Positions 1 through 6,098 of a DNA stretch of 11,682 nt are shown piece by piece. How positions within the stretch are numbered: position 1 is the first letter of the stretch; each line of letters opens with the position of its first letter. The stretch is from Bacteroidota bacterium (GTDB taxonomy: Bacteria; Bacteroidota; Bacteroidia; Flavobacteriales; Flavobacteriaceae): assembly GCA_023386255.1 (NCBI GenBank), contig JAEWKB010000014.1, forward strand, positions 1 through 11,682. Direction: 5' to 3'. The position numbers were made by a program, and so were the translations under genes. Below the pieces are notes generated by a model. That model was not told the DNA's origin, did not search any database, and saw only the letters and a list, made by a program, of their open reading frames with translations.

Positions 1-19
1 ACAGTGTACAGCCCCAATA

Positions 20-93
20 TGTCATTCTGACGAAGGAAGAATCTCATCTCTCACTCAAGATTCTTCACTCCGCAAGCTACGCTCAGAATGACA
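20..93. repeat. REP-like palindromic intergenic repeat
   Basis: An 11-bp perfect inverted pair, TGTCATTCTGA at 20-30 and TCAGAATGACA at 83-93, encloses a second 9-bp pair, GAAGAATCT at 36-44 and AGATTCTTC at 58-66. The whole could fold as a long interrupted hairpin in DNA or RNA. Repeats beginning GTCATTCTGA and ending TCAGAATGAC are, from memory, common between genes in Bacteroidetes chromosomes. The unit lies just beyond the glyS terminator and encodes nothing visible. A related half copy appears at the right end of the window. Confidence 0.75.
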
Positions 94-103
94 CATAACA
101 AAT

Positions 104-126
104 AAAGGCTCCCAAAAGGAGCCTTT
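104..126 (-). terminator. Rho-independent terminator of glyS
   Basis: The 9-bp perfect stem AAAGGCTCC (104-112) and GGAGCCTTT (118-126) has a 5-nt loop. Read on the minus strand it begins a few bases after the glyS stop codon and is followed by a T-rich tract. The A-rich flank on the other side means it could also work for transcripts entering from the left. Confidence 0.85.
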
Positions 127-130
127 AATA

Positions 131-1675
131 TTATTTCATCTTCTGAAGCCAGTTCCTTACCGAAACCTCTTCATTTATAATTCCTCTTAATTCAGATATT
201 TTAACCCTGTCCTGTGCCATGCTGTCACGGTGACGGATGGTTACGGTCTGGTCTTCCAGGGTTTGGTGGTCAACCGTAATACAGAAAGGTGTGCCCAGTG
301 CGTCCTGCCTGCGGTAGCGGCGGCCTACAGCATCTTTCTCATCATACGCTACATTGAAATCCCACTTCAGGTCTTCAATGATTTTGCGGGCAACTTCCGG
401 TAGTCCGTCTTTCTTAACCAGCGGTAGTACGGCAGCCTTGGTAGGCGCCAGTACCGACGGCAGGCTTAATACAGTACGGGTTGATCCATCCTCAAGTGTT
501 TCTTCCTTAAGCGATGAAGCAAACACCGCAAGGAACATCCTGTCTAATCCTACTGATGTTTCCACAACGTACGGAGTGTAATTTTCATTTAGCTCTGCAT
601 CAAAATACTGTAGTTTTTTGCCTGAATATTGTTCATGTGCCTTAAGGTCGAAGTCCGTACGTGAGTGAATTCCTTCAAGCTCTTTAAAGCCGAATGGGAA
701 ATTGAACTCAATATCGGCAGCTGCATTGGCATAATGCGCCAGCTTTTCATGATCGTGGAAACGGTATTTATCCTCACCCAGCCCAAGCGACAGGTGCCAT
801 TTTAGCCTTGTCTCTTTCCAGTAGTCGTAGTATTTCATTTCCTCTCCCGGACGCACAAAAAACTGCATCTCCATCTGTTCAAACTCCCGCATTCGGAAGA
901 TGAACTGCCTCGCTACAATTTCATTACGGAAAGCCTTACCCGTCTGCGCAATACCAAAAGGTATTTTCATACGGCCGGTTTTCTGCACGTTCAGGAAGTT
1001 TACAAATATACCCTGTGCTGTTTCCGGGCGAAGGTACAGGTCCATAGCATTGGCAGCATCAGCGCCAAGCTTGGTCCCGAACATCAGGTTAAACTGCTTT
1101 ACATCTGTCCAGTTCTTAGAACCGGTGTCAGGGTCAGCAATTTCGAGCTCTTCAATAAGCGCTTTTACATCAGCAAGGTTTTCTGTTTCCAGAGAACGTG
1201 CCATACGCTGCAGTATCTGTTCTTTTCTCTCCAGGTATTCTTTAGTGCGGGCATTGGTAGCCTTAAATTCTTCTTCGTTAAAAGCCTCGCCGTAGCGGGC
1301 ACGGGCTTTTTCTATTTCTTTCTGGGCCTTTTGGTTCAGCTTCTCGGCATAATCCTCAATAAGCACATCGGCCCTATATCGTTTTTTAGAATCTTTATTG
1401 TCAATCAGCGGGTCGTTAAAAGCATCTACGTGGCCTGAAGCCTTCCATGTGGTTGGGTGCATGAATATCGCAGCATCAATACCTACAATGTTTTCATGCA
1501 TCTGCACCATTGATTTCCACCAGTATTCGCGGATGTTCTTTTTCAGTTCAGCGCCATTCTGGCCGTAGTCATACACCGCGCTAAGTCCGTCGTATATTTC
1601 ACTTGACTGGAATACAAACCCGTATTCCTTAGCGTGCGAAAGCACATTCTTAAATATATCTTCTTGTTTTGCCAT
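131..1675 (-). CDS. glyS: Glycine-tRNA ligase, dimeric (alpha2) type
   Basis: This cytoplasmic class II aminoacyl-tRNA synthetase charges tRNA-Gly with glycine using ATP. The 514-residue length fits the single-chain homodimeric bacterial/eukaryotic-type enzyme rather than the alpha2-beta2 GlyQ/GlyS form. Visible signatures are the N-terminal segment around residues 18-40 (YGFVF, SSEIYDGLSAVYDYG), HPTTWKASGHVDAF near 73-86, RPETAQGIFVNF at 216-227, class II motif 2 (FRNEI at 249-253, followed by an R-E-F-E-Q-M-E-M stretch) and motif 3 (SVGLDRMFLAVF at 374-385). The C-terminal anticodon-binding domain runs from about residue 410, starting LAPTKAAVLPL. The ATG at 1675 gives the usual N-terminus. 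The gene is divergent from comF with 90 bp between the start codons and has its own terminator. The name glyS is used in the sense of the single-chain enzyme; glyQS is also used. Confidence 0.97.
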   Translation of the reverse strand: MAKQEDIFKNVLSHAKEYGFVFQSSEIYDGLSAVYDYGQNGAELKKNIREYWWKSMVQMHENIVGIDAAIFMHPTTWKASGHVDAFNDPLIDNKDSKKRYRADVLIEDYAEKLNQKAQKEIEKARARYGEAFNEEEFKATNARTKEYLERKEQILQRMARSLETENLADVKALIEELEIADPDTGSKNWTDVKQFNLMFGTKLGADAANAMDLYLRPETAQGIFVNFLNVQKTGRMKIPFGIAQTGKAFRNEIVARQFIFRMREFEQMEMQFFVRPGEEMKYYDYWKETRLKWHLSLGLGEDKYRFHDHEKLAHYANAAADIEFNFPFGFKELEGIHSRTDFDLKAHEQYSGKKLQYFDAELNENYTPYVVETSVGLDRMFLAVFASSLKEETLEDGSTRTVLSLPSVLAPTKAAVLPLVKKDGLPEVARKIIEDLKWDFNVAYDEKDAVGRRYRRQDALGTPFCITVDHQTLEDQTVTIRHRDSMAQDRVKISELRGIINEEVSVRNWLQKMK

Positions 1676-1679
1676 GGTG

Positions 1680-1687
1680 CAAAAATA
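1680..1687 (-). promoter_or_regulatory. Putative -7 box for glyS
   Basis: Read on the minus strand this is TATTTTTG, a full match to the Bacteroidetes -7 consensus TAnnTTTG. It ends only 4 nt before the glyS ATG, so a start of transcription 5-7 nt downstream would fall on or next to the start codon. No convincing -33 TTG was found at the usual distance, so the call is tentative. Confidence 0.35.
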
Positions 1688-1700
1688 TAAAAAGCAATCG

Positions 1701-1708
1701 TAACTTTG
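1701..1708 (+). promoter_or_regulatory. Putative -7 box for comF
   Basis: TAACTTTG matches the Bacteroidetes -7 consensus TAnnTTTG exactly. A transcript starting about 7 nt downstream would have a leader of roughly 50 nt before the comF ATG at 1766. No TTG is seen about 19-20 nt upstream. Confidence 0.45.
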
Positions 1709-1765
1709 CCGGAGGCTTTTATTATCTTTAGCCGAAATGAAAAATATTTTCCTGTTAAATCTGCC

Positions 1766-2446
1766 ATGCTCAAAAGCTTAGCTAACCTATTGTTTCCCAA
1801 AGGCTGTTCCGGCTGTGATGAGCCATTGCTGGAGAGCGAAAACACAATCTGTACACAATGCCGGCACGACATTCCTTTTACACTCCACCACCTGATGCCG
1901 GAGAACGAAACCTTTCGGAGGTTTTACGGGAGGCTGCCAGTGGAACATTCGTCGGCAATGGTGTATTTTCATAAACAGGGTATTGTGCAGGAAATGATAC
2001 ACAACCTGAAGTACCGCAGCAAAGAAGATGTGGGGCAGCTGATGGGCGAGTGGTACGCACATGACCTTAAAAAAGTACCTGCTTTACAGGATGTTGATGC
2101 AGTAATACCTGTACCGCTGCACCCTAAAAAACTGAGGGAACGCGGCTATAACCAGGTTGCTAAATTTGGGAAAGCCATAGCCTCAGGATTAGATGCAAAC
2201 TATAACGAAAGTATTTTGTACCGTGCCACCTATACCAAAACCCAGACAAAAAAGAACCTTGCCGCGAGGGCTGAGATTATTGGATCGGCTTTTGATGTAA
2301 GATTTACGGAAGCTGACCACGGCAAACACTATTTACTGGTAGATGACGTTATTACTACCGGCGCAACACTTGAATCTTGCGGAAAAGCGCTGCTTAAAGT
2401 GCCGGGTGCAAAGCTGAGTATTGTAACTATTGCCTATGCGCAGTAA
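1766..2446 (+). CDS. comF: ComF family phosphoribosyltransferase-like protein
   Basis: A 226-residue protein of the ComF/GntX family. The N-terminus has a four-cysteine zinc-ribbon-like module (C14-x2-C17 and C29-x2-C32). The C-terminal half is a type I phosphoribosyltransferase fold: VIPVPLHPKKLRERGYNQ at 113-130 is the family hallmark, and LLVDDVITTGAT at 190-201 is the PRPP-binding loop. In transformable bacteria ComF is a cytoplasmic competence protein needed for uptake or handling of transforming DNA; its reaction is not established. The frame is open upstream to 1706, but ATG 1766 gives the usual start (MLKSL, then a hydrophobic turn and the CxxC pair) and leaves room for the -7 box at 1701. 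The lipoprotein gene follows 72 nt downstream on the same strand and may be co-transcribed. Family assignment is secure; a role in competence here is inferred from homology. Confidence 0.92.
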   Translation: MLKSLANLLFPKGCSGCDEPLLESENTICTQCRHDIPFTLHHLMPENETFRRFYGRLPVEHSSAMVYFHKQGIVQEMIHNLKYRSKEDVGQLMGEWYAHDLKKVPALQDVDAVIPVPLHPKKLRERGYNQVAKFGKAIASGLDANYNESILYRATYTKTQTKKNLAARAEIIGSAFDVRFTEADHGKHYLLVDDVITTGATLESCGKALLKVPGAKLSIVTIAYAQ

Positions 2447-2518
2447 CATCAACATTTTCAAGAAACATTTCGTTACAACTGAATATAATTGTTATTTTGT
2501 GCTGTGAAACATAACAAC

Positions 2519-4126
2519 ATGCTGAAGAACAGATTTCTCCTTTATATTTTCCTTATTGCTATTACATTAACCGGGTGTGCTAAAAGAGGCAGCATTACCG
2601 GCGGCCCTCAGGACACTATTCCGCCTGTGCTGGTACGCAGTAATCCTGAAAACATGAGCACTAACTTCAGCGGCAACCAGATACGCATAGATTTTAATGA
2701 ATACATCAAGATAAAGGATGTAAACAAGCAGCTGATCATCAGCCCGCCAATGAACACGCAGCCTGATATTATGCCGATGGGCAATGCCAGCAGGTACATC
2801 ACCATAAAAATTAAGGATACCCTGCAGCCCAACACCACCTACAGCTTTAACTTTGGACAAAGCATTACCGATAATAATGAAGGTAACCCTTACTCGCAGT
2901 TCAAGTTCGTATTTTCTACAGGAGCATATATTGATTCCCTTACCCTGAACGGCACGATAAAAGACGCTTATACAAAGGAGACTGACGACTTTGTTACCGT
3001 AATGCTGTATGAGGCCAATGAGCAATTTAATGACTCAACTATTTTTAAGGAACGGCCAAGGTATGTTACAAATACACTGGACAGCCTTACTATGTACTCC
3101 CTGCAGAACCTTAAAGCCGGCAAGTATCATATATTTGCGCTTAAAGACAAAAGCAACAACTATAAATACGACCCGAAATCAGATAAGATAGCTTTCCTGA
3201 AGGACCCTATTACCATACCTACCGACACGCTATATACGCTGGAACTGTTTGAAGAGAAGCGTGCCTTTAAAGCTGTAAAACCTACTTTTATCACTTCTAA
3301 CAGATTAGTTTTAGGTTATGAGGGTGATCCGCGGGGAGTAAAACCTGTAGTTAAGAACGGGCAGGATGTTATACCATCCATAACCACACAGTTATCGCAA
3401 CAGGATTCGGTTCAGATATGGATCCCAAGGGATGTGAAGGCTGACTCACTCCAGATATCGGTAAACCACAGCGGGTTCACCAAGGATTTTTATGTAAAGT
3501 TGAAGGAGCTGAAAGCATCTGATTCGCTTGCCGTGTCGCCTGTACAAAAAGGTATCCTGCACTTTAGAGAGAAGTTTGCCATCAACGCATCTACACCTTT
3601 AGTAGCCTTTGATAAAAGTAAAATGGCTCTTATAAGGAAGGATTCCACTGCTGTTGAATTTACCACTGCTTACAATGAGTTTGAGCAAAAGCTTGAATTT
3701 GATTTTGCCAAACAGGAAGACCAGCAGTACACCTTCACACTCCTTCCCGGAGCATTAAAAGATTTTTACGGTAAAGAAAATGATTCGCTGCAATACAAAC
3801 TTTCCACGCGGACATTAGCTGATTACGGCAACCTGAGGGTATCATTGGAAAATGTTAACCGTTTTCCGCTGATACTGGAGATACTGAATGCCAAGGGCGA
3901 CGTACAGGCCTCACATTATTCTGAAAAAGAGACCCAGATAAATTTTGATGCCATACTGCCCGAAAAGTATACACTACGGGTAATTTATGATGACAACAAG
4001 AACCGCGAGTGGGACAGCGGCAACTACCTTGAGAAACGCCAGCCGGAAGAGGTTATTTATTTTCCTAAAGAGGTAGATGTACGTGCCAACTGGGATGTAG
4101 AGCAGGATTTTAACTTAGCAGAGTAA
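2519..4126 (+). CDS. Predicted lipoprotein with N-terminal Ig-like (Big_5/SbsA-type) domain
   Basis: A 535-residue protein with a lipoprotein signal peptide: K3, R5, a hydrophobic core at 6-17 and lipobox LTGC with Cys20. After the cysteine comes a TGGPQDTIPP segment (27-36), then an Ig-like domain of the Big_5 (SbsA) kind at about 33-135. Two later segments resemble each other: AGKYHIFALKDKSNNYKYD at 200-218 and PEKYTLRVIYDDNKNREWD at 481-499. Each is a Gly/Pro-x-Lys-Tyr strand followed by an Asp/Asn-rich loop, as in DUF2141-type or calcium-loop proteins. The product is likely anchored to the outer membrane, but its function is unknown. The ATG at 2519 was chosen because the signal peptide starts there; an upstream TTG at 2489 would add ten residues lacking signal character. 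The 3' end overlaps the convergent omega-amidase gene by 17 nt. Confidence 0.85.
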   Translation: MLKNRFLLYIFLIAITLTGCAKRGSITGGPQDTIPPVLVRSNPENMSTNFSGNQIRIDFNEYIKIKDVNKQLIISPPMNTQPDIMPMGNASRYITIKIKDTLQPNTTYSFNFGQSITDNNEGNPYSQFKFVFSTGAYIDSLTLNGTIKDAYTKETDDFVTVMLYEANEQFNDSTIFKERPRYVTNTLDSLTMYSLQNLKAGKYHIFALKDKSNNYKYDPKSDKIAFLKDPITIPTDTLYTLELFEEKRAFKAVKPTFITSNRLVLGYEGDPRGVKPVVKNGQDVIPSITTQLSQQDSVQIWIPRDVKADSLQISVNHSGFTKDFYVKLKELKASDSLAVSPVQKGILHFREKFAINASTPLVAFDKSKMALIRKDSTAVEFTTAYNEFEQKLEFDFAKQEDQQYTFTLLPGALKDFYGKENDSLQYKLSTRTLADYGNLRVSLENVNRFPLILEILNAKGDVQASHYSEKETQINFDAILPEKYTLRVIYDDNKNREWDSGNYLEKRQPEEVIYFPKEVDVRANWDVEQDFNLAE

Positions 4127-4877
4127 AGCTATCCCTATCATTCAGGAACCCAAATTTACTGCGTGTTTGGAGCATCGCTTCTTTATCAAGGACTATAGTA
4201 TAGATACCTTCATTGCCTGAAGGCTGAAGCACAAACTTTCCTAAAGCATCAAATACCTGTGAATGCCCGGGGTAGTTGTGGCCGTTGTTGTCCTGGCCTA
4301 TCCTGTTCACTCCCGCTACATAGCACTTATTCTCAATAGCCCGTGCCTGCAGTAGTGTATCCCAAGCGAATATTCGCGGTGCCGGCCAGTTAGCTACATA
4401 TAGCAGCAAGTCGTAATCTTCTGTATTTCGTGAAAAGACAGGAAAACGCAGATCATAGCAAACCAAAGGGCATATCCTCCAGCCTTTATACTCCACTACC
4501 AGCCTCTCCTTGCCTGCCGTGTAGGCTTTATCCTCACCAGCCAATGAGAATAGGTGACGCTTATCATAATGCTTTACCTGTCCGTCAGGCAATACAAACA
4601 ACAGCCTGTTGTAGTAGCACTCTCCCTCTGAAATCACCACACTGCCTGTAACAGCACAATTACCTTCAGACGCAATCTTCTTCATCCAGGTAACTGTAGG
4701 GCCGTCCATAGGCTCAGAAACAGTTTCGGGAGCCATTGTGAAACCTGTGGAGAACATTTCAGGTAAAACTATTACATCAGTATCTTCATTGATGCTGGCT
4801 ATGATATTACGAAAATGGTTCCTATTGGCTTCGGCATCTTCCCAACTGAGGGAGGTTTGGATGAGAGTGATCTTCAT
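4110..4877 (-). CDS. Nitrilase-superfamily amidohydrolase, probable omega-amidase (YafV/Nit2-like)
   Basis: A 255-residue cytoplasmic carbon-nitrogen hydrolase. The Glu-Lys-Cys catalytic triad is visible as E40 (VLPEMFSTGF), K106 (HYDKRHLFS) and C140 (PLVCYDLRFP). NWPAPRIFAWDTLLQARAIEN (about 167-187) matches the omega-amidase subgroup. Family members hydrolyse alpha-ketoglutaramate and alpha-ketosuccinamate to the keto acid and ammonia, repairing dead-end products of glutamine and asparagine transamination. The length is normal. ATG 4877 gives the family start MKITLIQTSLSW; the longer frame to 4901 would run into the sdhB terminator. It lies downstream of the SDH operon on the same strand but is separated by that terminator, and no clear -7 box was found, so readthrough or an atypical promoter would be needed. 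Its 3' end overlaps the convergent lipoprotein gene. Confidence 0.9.
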   Translation of the reverse strand: MKITLIQTSLSWEDAEANRNHFRNIIASINEDTDVIVLPEMFSTGFTMAPETVSEPMDGPTVTWMKKIASEGNCAVTGSVVISEGECYYNRLLFVLPDGQVKHYDKRHLFSLAGEDKAYTAGKERLVVEYKGWRICPLVCYDLRFPVFSRNTEDYDLLLYVANWPAPRIFAWDTLLQARAIENKCYVAGVNRIGQDNNGHNYPGHSQVFDALGKFVLQPSGNEGIYTIVLDKEAMLQTRSKFGFLNDRDSFTLLS

Positions 4878-4895
4878 AATGTATGATGCTAAAAA

Positions 4896-4915
4896 AAGCA
4901 CCCCTTCGGGTGCTT
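4896..4915 (-). terminator. Rho-independent terminator of the sdhCAB operon
   Basis: Read on the minus strand, an 8-bp stem (AAGCACCC with GGGTGCTT) and a 4-nt GAAG loop are followed directly by a run of T residues (the A run from 4891 on the plus strand). It begins 6 nt after the sdhB stop codon and ends about 18 nt before the omega-amidase ATG. Confidence 0.9.
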
Positions 4916-4921
4916 CAGTTA

Positions 4922-5665
4922 TTATTTAAGGCTTGCAAACAGGTACTCCCTGTTCATGCGGGCTATGTTCTCGAGCGAGATCCCTTTAGGGCATTCCACT
5001 TCACACGCACCGGTATTGGTACAGTTACCAAAGCCTTCTTCATCCATTTTCTTAACCATGTTCAGCACGCGGTCATGCGCTTCAACCTTACCTTGCGGAA
5101 GGAGTGCAAACTGCGATACTTTAGCTGATACAAACAACATAGCCGAAGCATTTTTACAGCTGGCCACGCACGCACCGCACCCAATACAGGTAGCTGCGTC
5201 GAATGACCTGTCGGCATCATGTTTCTTAATAGGGATAGCGTTAGCGTCAACAGTATTACCCGATGTATTTACTGAAATAAAACCACCTGCTTGCTGTATC
5301 CTGTCAAAAGAGCTCCTGTCGGTAACAAGGTCTTTAATTACAGGGAATGCTTTAGCACGGAAAGGTTCAATGTAAATAGTGTCGCCGTCTTTAAATTTAC
5401 GCATGTGCAGCTGGCAGGTAGTTACACCCCTGTCCGGCCCATGCGCCTCACCGTTTATAAACAGCGAACACATACCGCAAATACCTTCGCGGCAGTCATG
5501 GTCAAACGCAACAGGGTCTTCACCCTTGTTGTTAAGCTCTTCATTCAGCACGTCAAGCATTTCAAGGAATGACATGTCAGGAGAAACATTGCTGATGTTG
5601 TAATCAACCATTCTTCCTTTATCGCGGGCGTCCTTCTGACGCCATATTTTTAATTTTAAATTCAT
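4922..5665 (-). CDS. sdhB: Succinate dehydrogenase/fumarate reductase iron-sulfur subunit
   Basis: A 247-residue electron-transfer subunit of respiratory complex II. It passes electrons between the flavin of SdhA and the quinone/haem-bearing SdhC on the cytoplasmic face of the inner membrane. All cluster ligands are visible: C58, C63, C66 and C84 for the 2Fe-2S centre ([10 protein letters not shown], then TTC), C160-x2-C163-x2-C166-x3-C170 ([11 protein letters not shown]), and C215, C221 and C225 near the C-terminus for the 4Fe-4S and 3Fe-4S centres. ATG 5665 gives the normal start [10 protein letters not shown]; the extra upstream frame (to 5698) is translated inverted-repeat DNA. It is the last gene of the operon and is separated from sdhA by 432 nt because a four-helix-bundle unit sits between them. 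A strong terminator follows. Whether the enzyme runs as SDH or fumarate reductase in vivo cannot be told from the sequence. Confidence 0.96.
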   Translation of the reverse strand: MNLKLKIWRQKDARDKGRMVDYNISNVSPDMSFLEMLDVLNEELNNKGEDPVAFDHDCREGICGMCSLFINGEAHGPDRGVTTCQLHMRKFKDGDTIYIEPFRAKAFPVIKDLVTDRSSFDRIQQAGGFISVNTSGNTVDANAIPIKKHDADRSFDAATCIGCGACVASCKNASAMLFVSAKVSQFALLPQGKVEAHDRVLNMVKKMDEEGFGNCTNTGACEVECPKGISLENIARMNREYLFASLK

Positions 5666-5678
5666 GTGTATAGTTTTT

Positions 5679-5701
5679 AGCCACAAGCCACAAGCCAAAA
5701 G
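5679..5701. repeat. Left inverted-repeat arm, heptamer array
   Basis: This 23-nt arm matches the reverse complement of 6076-6098 at 21 of 23 positions. On the plus strand it consists of 7-nt units GCCACAA, GCCACAA and GCCAAAA. It directly abuts the stop codon of the four-helix-bundle gene (5702-5704) and ends 13 nt before the sdhB ATG. Confidence 0.9.
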
Positions 5702-6064
5702 TTATTTGCTGAGTGTCTTTATAAAGGCGTTTAACATTTTACTTTCTTCAGTTATCAAACCCGATATTTCCTTAAATTTTAAATCATCAATATAATTTAA
5801 TTCTTTGGCTATAATCAGTTGCGTTTCCAGTTCCATAAGTGAACCTCTAGCTATCCGGAGGAACTGAATGTAACTCTGCGTTGAGTCTCTTCCCCAGCCT
5901 TCCGCAATATTAGAAGGAATTGAAACAGCTGACCGCTTCATCTGACTCTGCAAACCAAAAATCTCGTCTTTAGGGAAAGATCCACAGCATAAATAAACTG
6001 CTTTTACAATCTGAATTCCCTTTTGCCATACAAGTAAATCTTTATAATCCTTAATTTCACCCAT
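5702..6064 (-). CDS. Four-helix-bundle protein, S23/23S rRNA intervening-sequence (IVP) family
   Basis: A 120-residue small soluble protein with the family signatures: DYKDLLVWQKG at 6-16, FGLQSQMKRSAVSIPSNIAEG at about 36-56 and FLRIARGSLMELETQL at 68-83. The sequence reads as four amphipathic helices with no signal peptide or membrane segment. Relatives are encoded inside 23S rRNA intervening sequences and, more distantly, include the Avd accessory protein of diversity-generating retroelements. The molecular function of the free-standing members is not known; they are thought to oligomerise and bind nucleic acid. The gene is complete, in the same direction as sdh, starts 33 nt after the sdhA stop, and stops directly against the left repeat arm. 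It has no obvious promoter of its own, so expression probably depends on the sdh transcript. No reverse transcriptase or template/variable repeat pair is present in the window, so a retroelement role is unsupported. Confidence 0.9.
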   Translation of the reverse strand: MGEIKDYKDLLVWQKGIQIVKAVYLCCGSFPKDEIFGLQSQMKRSAVSIPSNIAEGWGRDSTQSYIQFLRIARGSLMELETQLIIAKELNYIDDLKFKEISGLITEESKMLNAFIKTLSK

Positions 6065-6098
6065 ACGGCTCGTGCCTTTTGCCTTGTGGCTAGTGGCT
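6065..6098. repeat. Right inverted-repeat arm and heptamer array
   Basis: Positions 6076-6098 form the partner of the left arm. Read on the minus strand, the array fills the whole interval from the last base of the sdhA stop codon to the four-helix-bundle ATG: four 7-nt units fitting GSCAMNA (first GCCACTA, then GCCACAA), then a partial unit GCCGT. The periodicity therefore continues beyond the arm itself. Confidence 0.85.

Larger units (their letters stand above)
5679..6098 (-). mobile_element. Candidate IVS-like unit inserted between sdhA and sdhB
   Basis: A 420-bp unit made of one inverted-repeat arm, an 11-nt spacer, a 363-bp gene for an S23/IVP-type four-helix-bundle protein, and the second arm. 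Transcribed from the sdh promoter, the arms could pair into a stem of about 23 bp with two mismatches, with the whole gene as the loop. That is the layout of the 23S rRNA intervening sequences described in Leptospira and Coxiella. The unit is clearly more AT-rich than its surroundings: about 36% GC by hand count across the gene, against 47% and 57% in two 60-nt samples of sdhA. Without it sdhA and sdhB would be about 12 nt apart. No target-site duplication could be identified with confidence. That it moves, or is excised at the RNA level, is inference. Confidence 0.6.

Noticed and set aside
900..1295. Open frame of 131 codons on the plus strand inside glyS
   Set aside because: It is antisense to a well-conserved gene, has no family signature, and has a composition expected of a shadow frame.
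5666..5698. Upstream extension of sdhB by 11 residues
   Set aside because: The added codons translate the inverted-repeat arm; the conserved start MNLKLKIW lies at 5665.
5702..6064. Toxin-antitoxin module
   Set aside because: There is a single gene with no small partner, and the protein family is not a known toxin or antitoxin.
5679..6098. Diversity-generating retroelement, because Avd proteins share the four-helix-bundle fold
   Set aside because: There is no reverse transcriptase and no template/variable repeat pair in the window, and the protein matches the S23/IVP group better.
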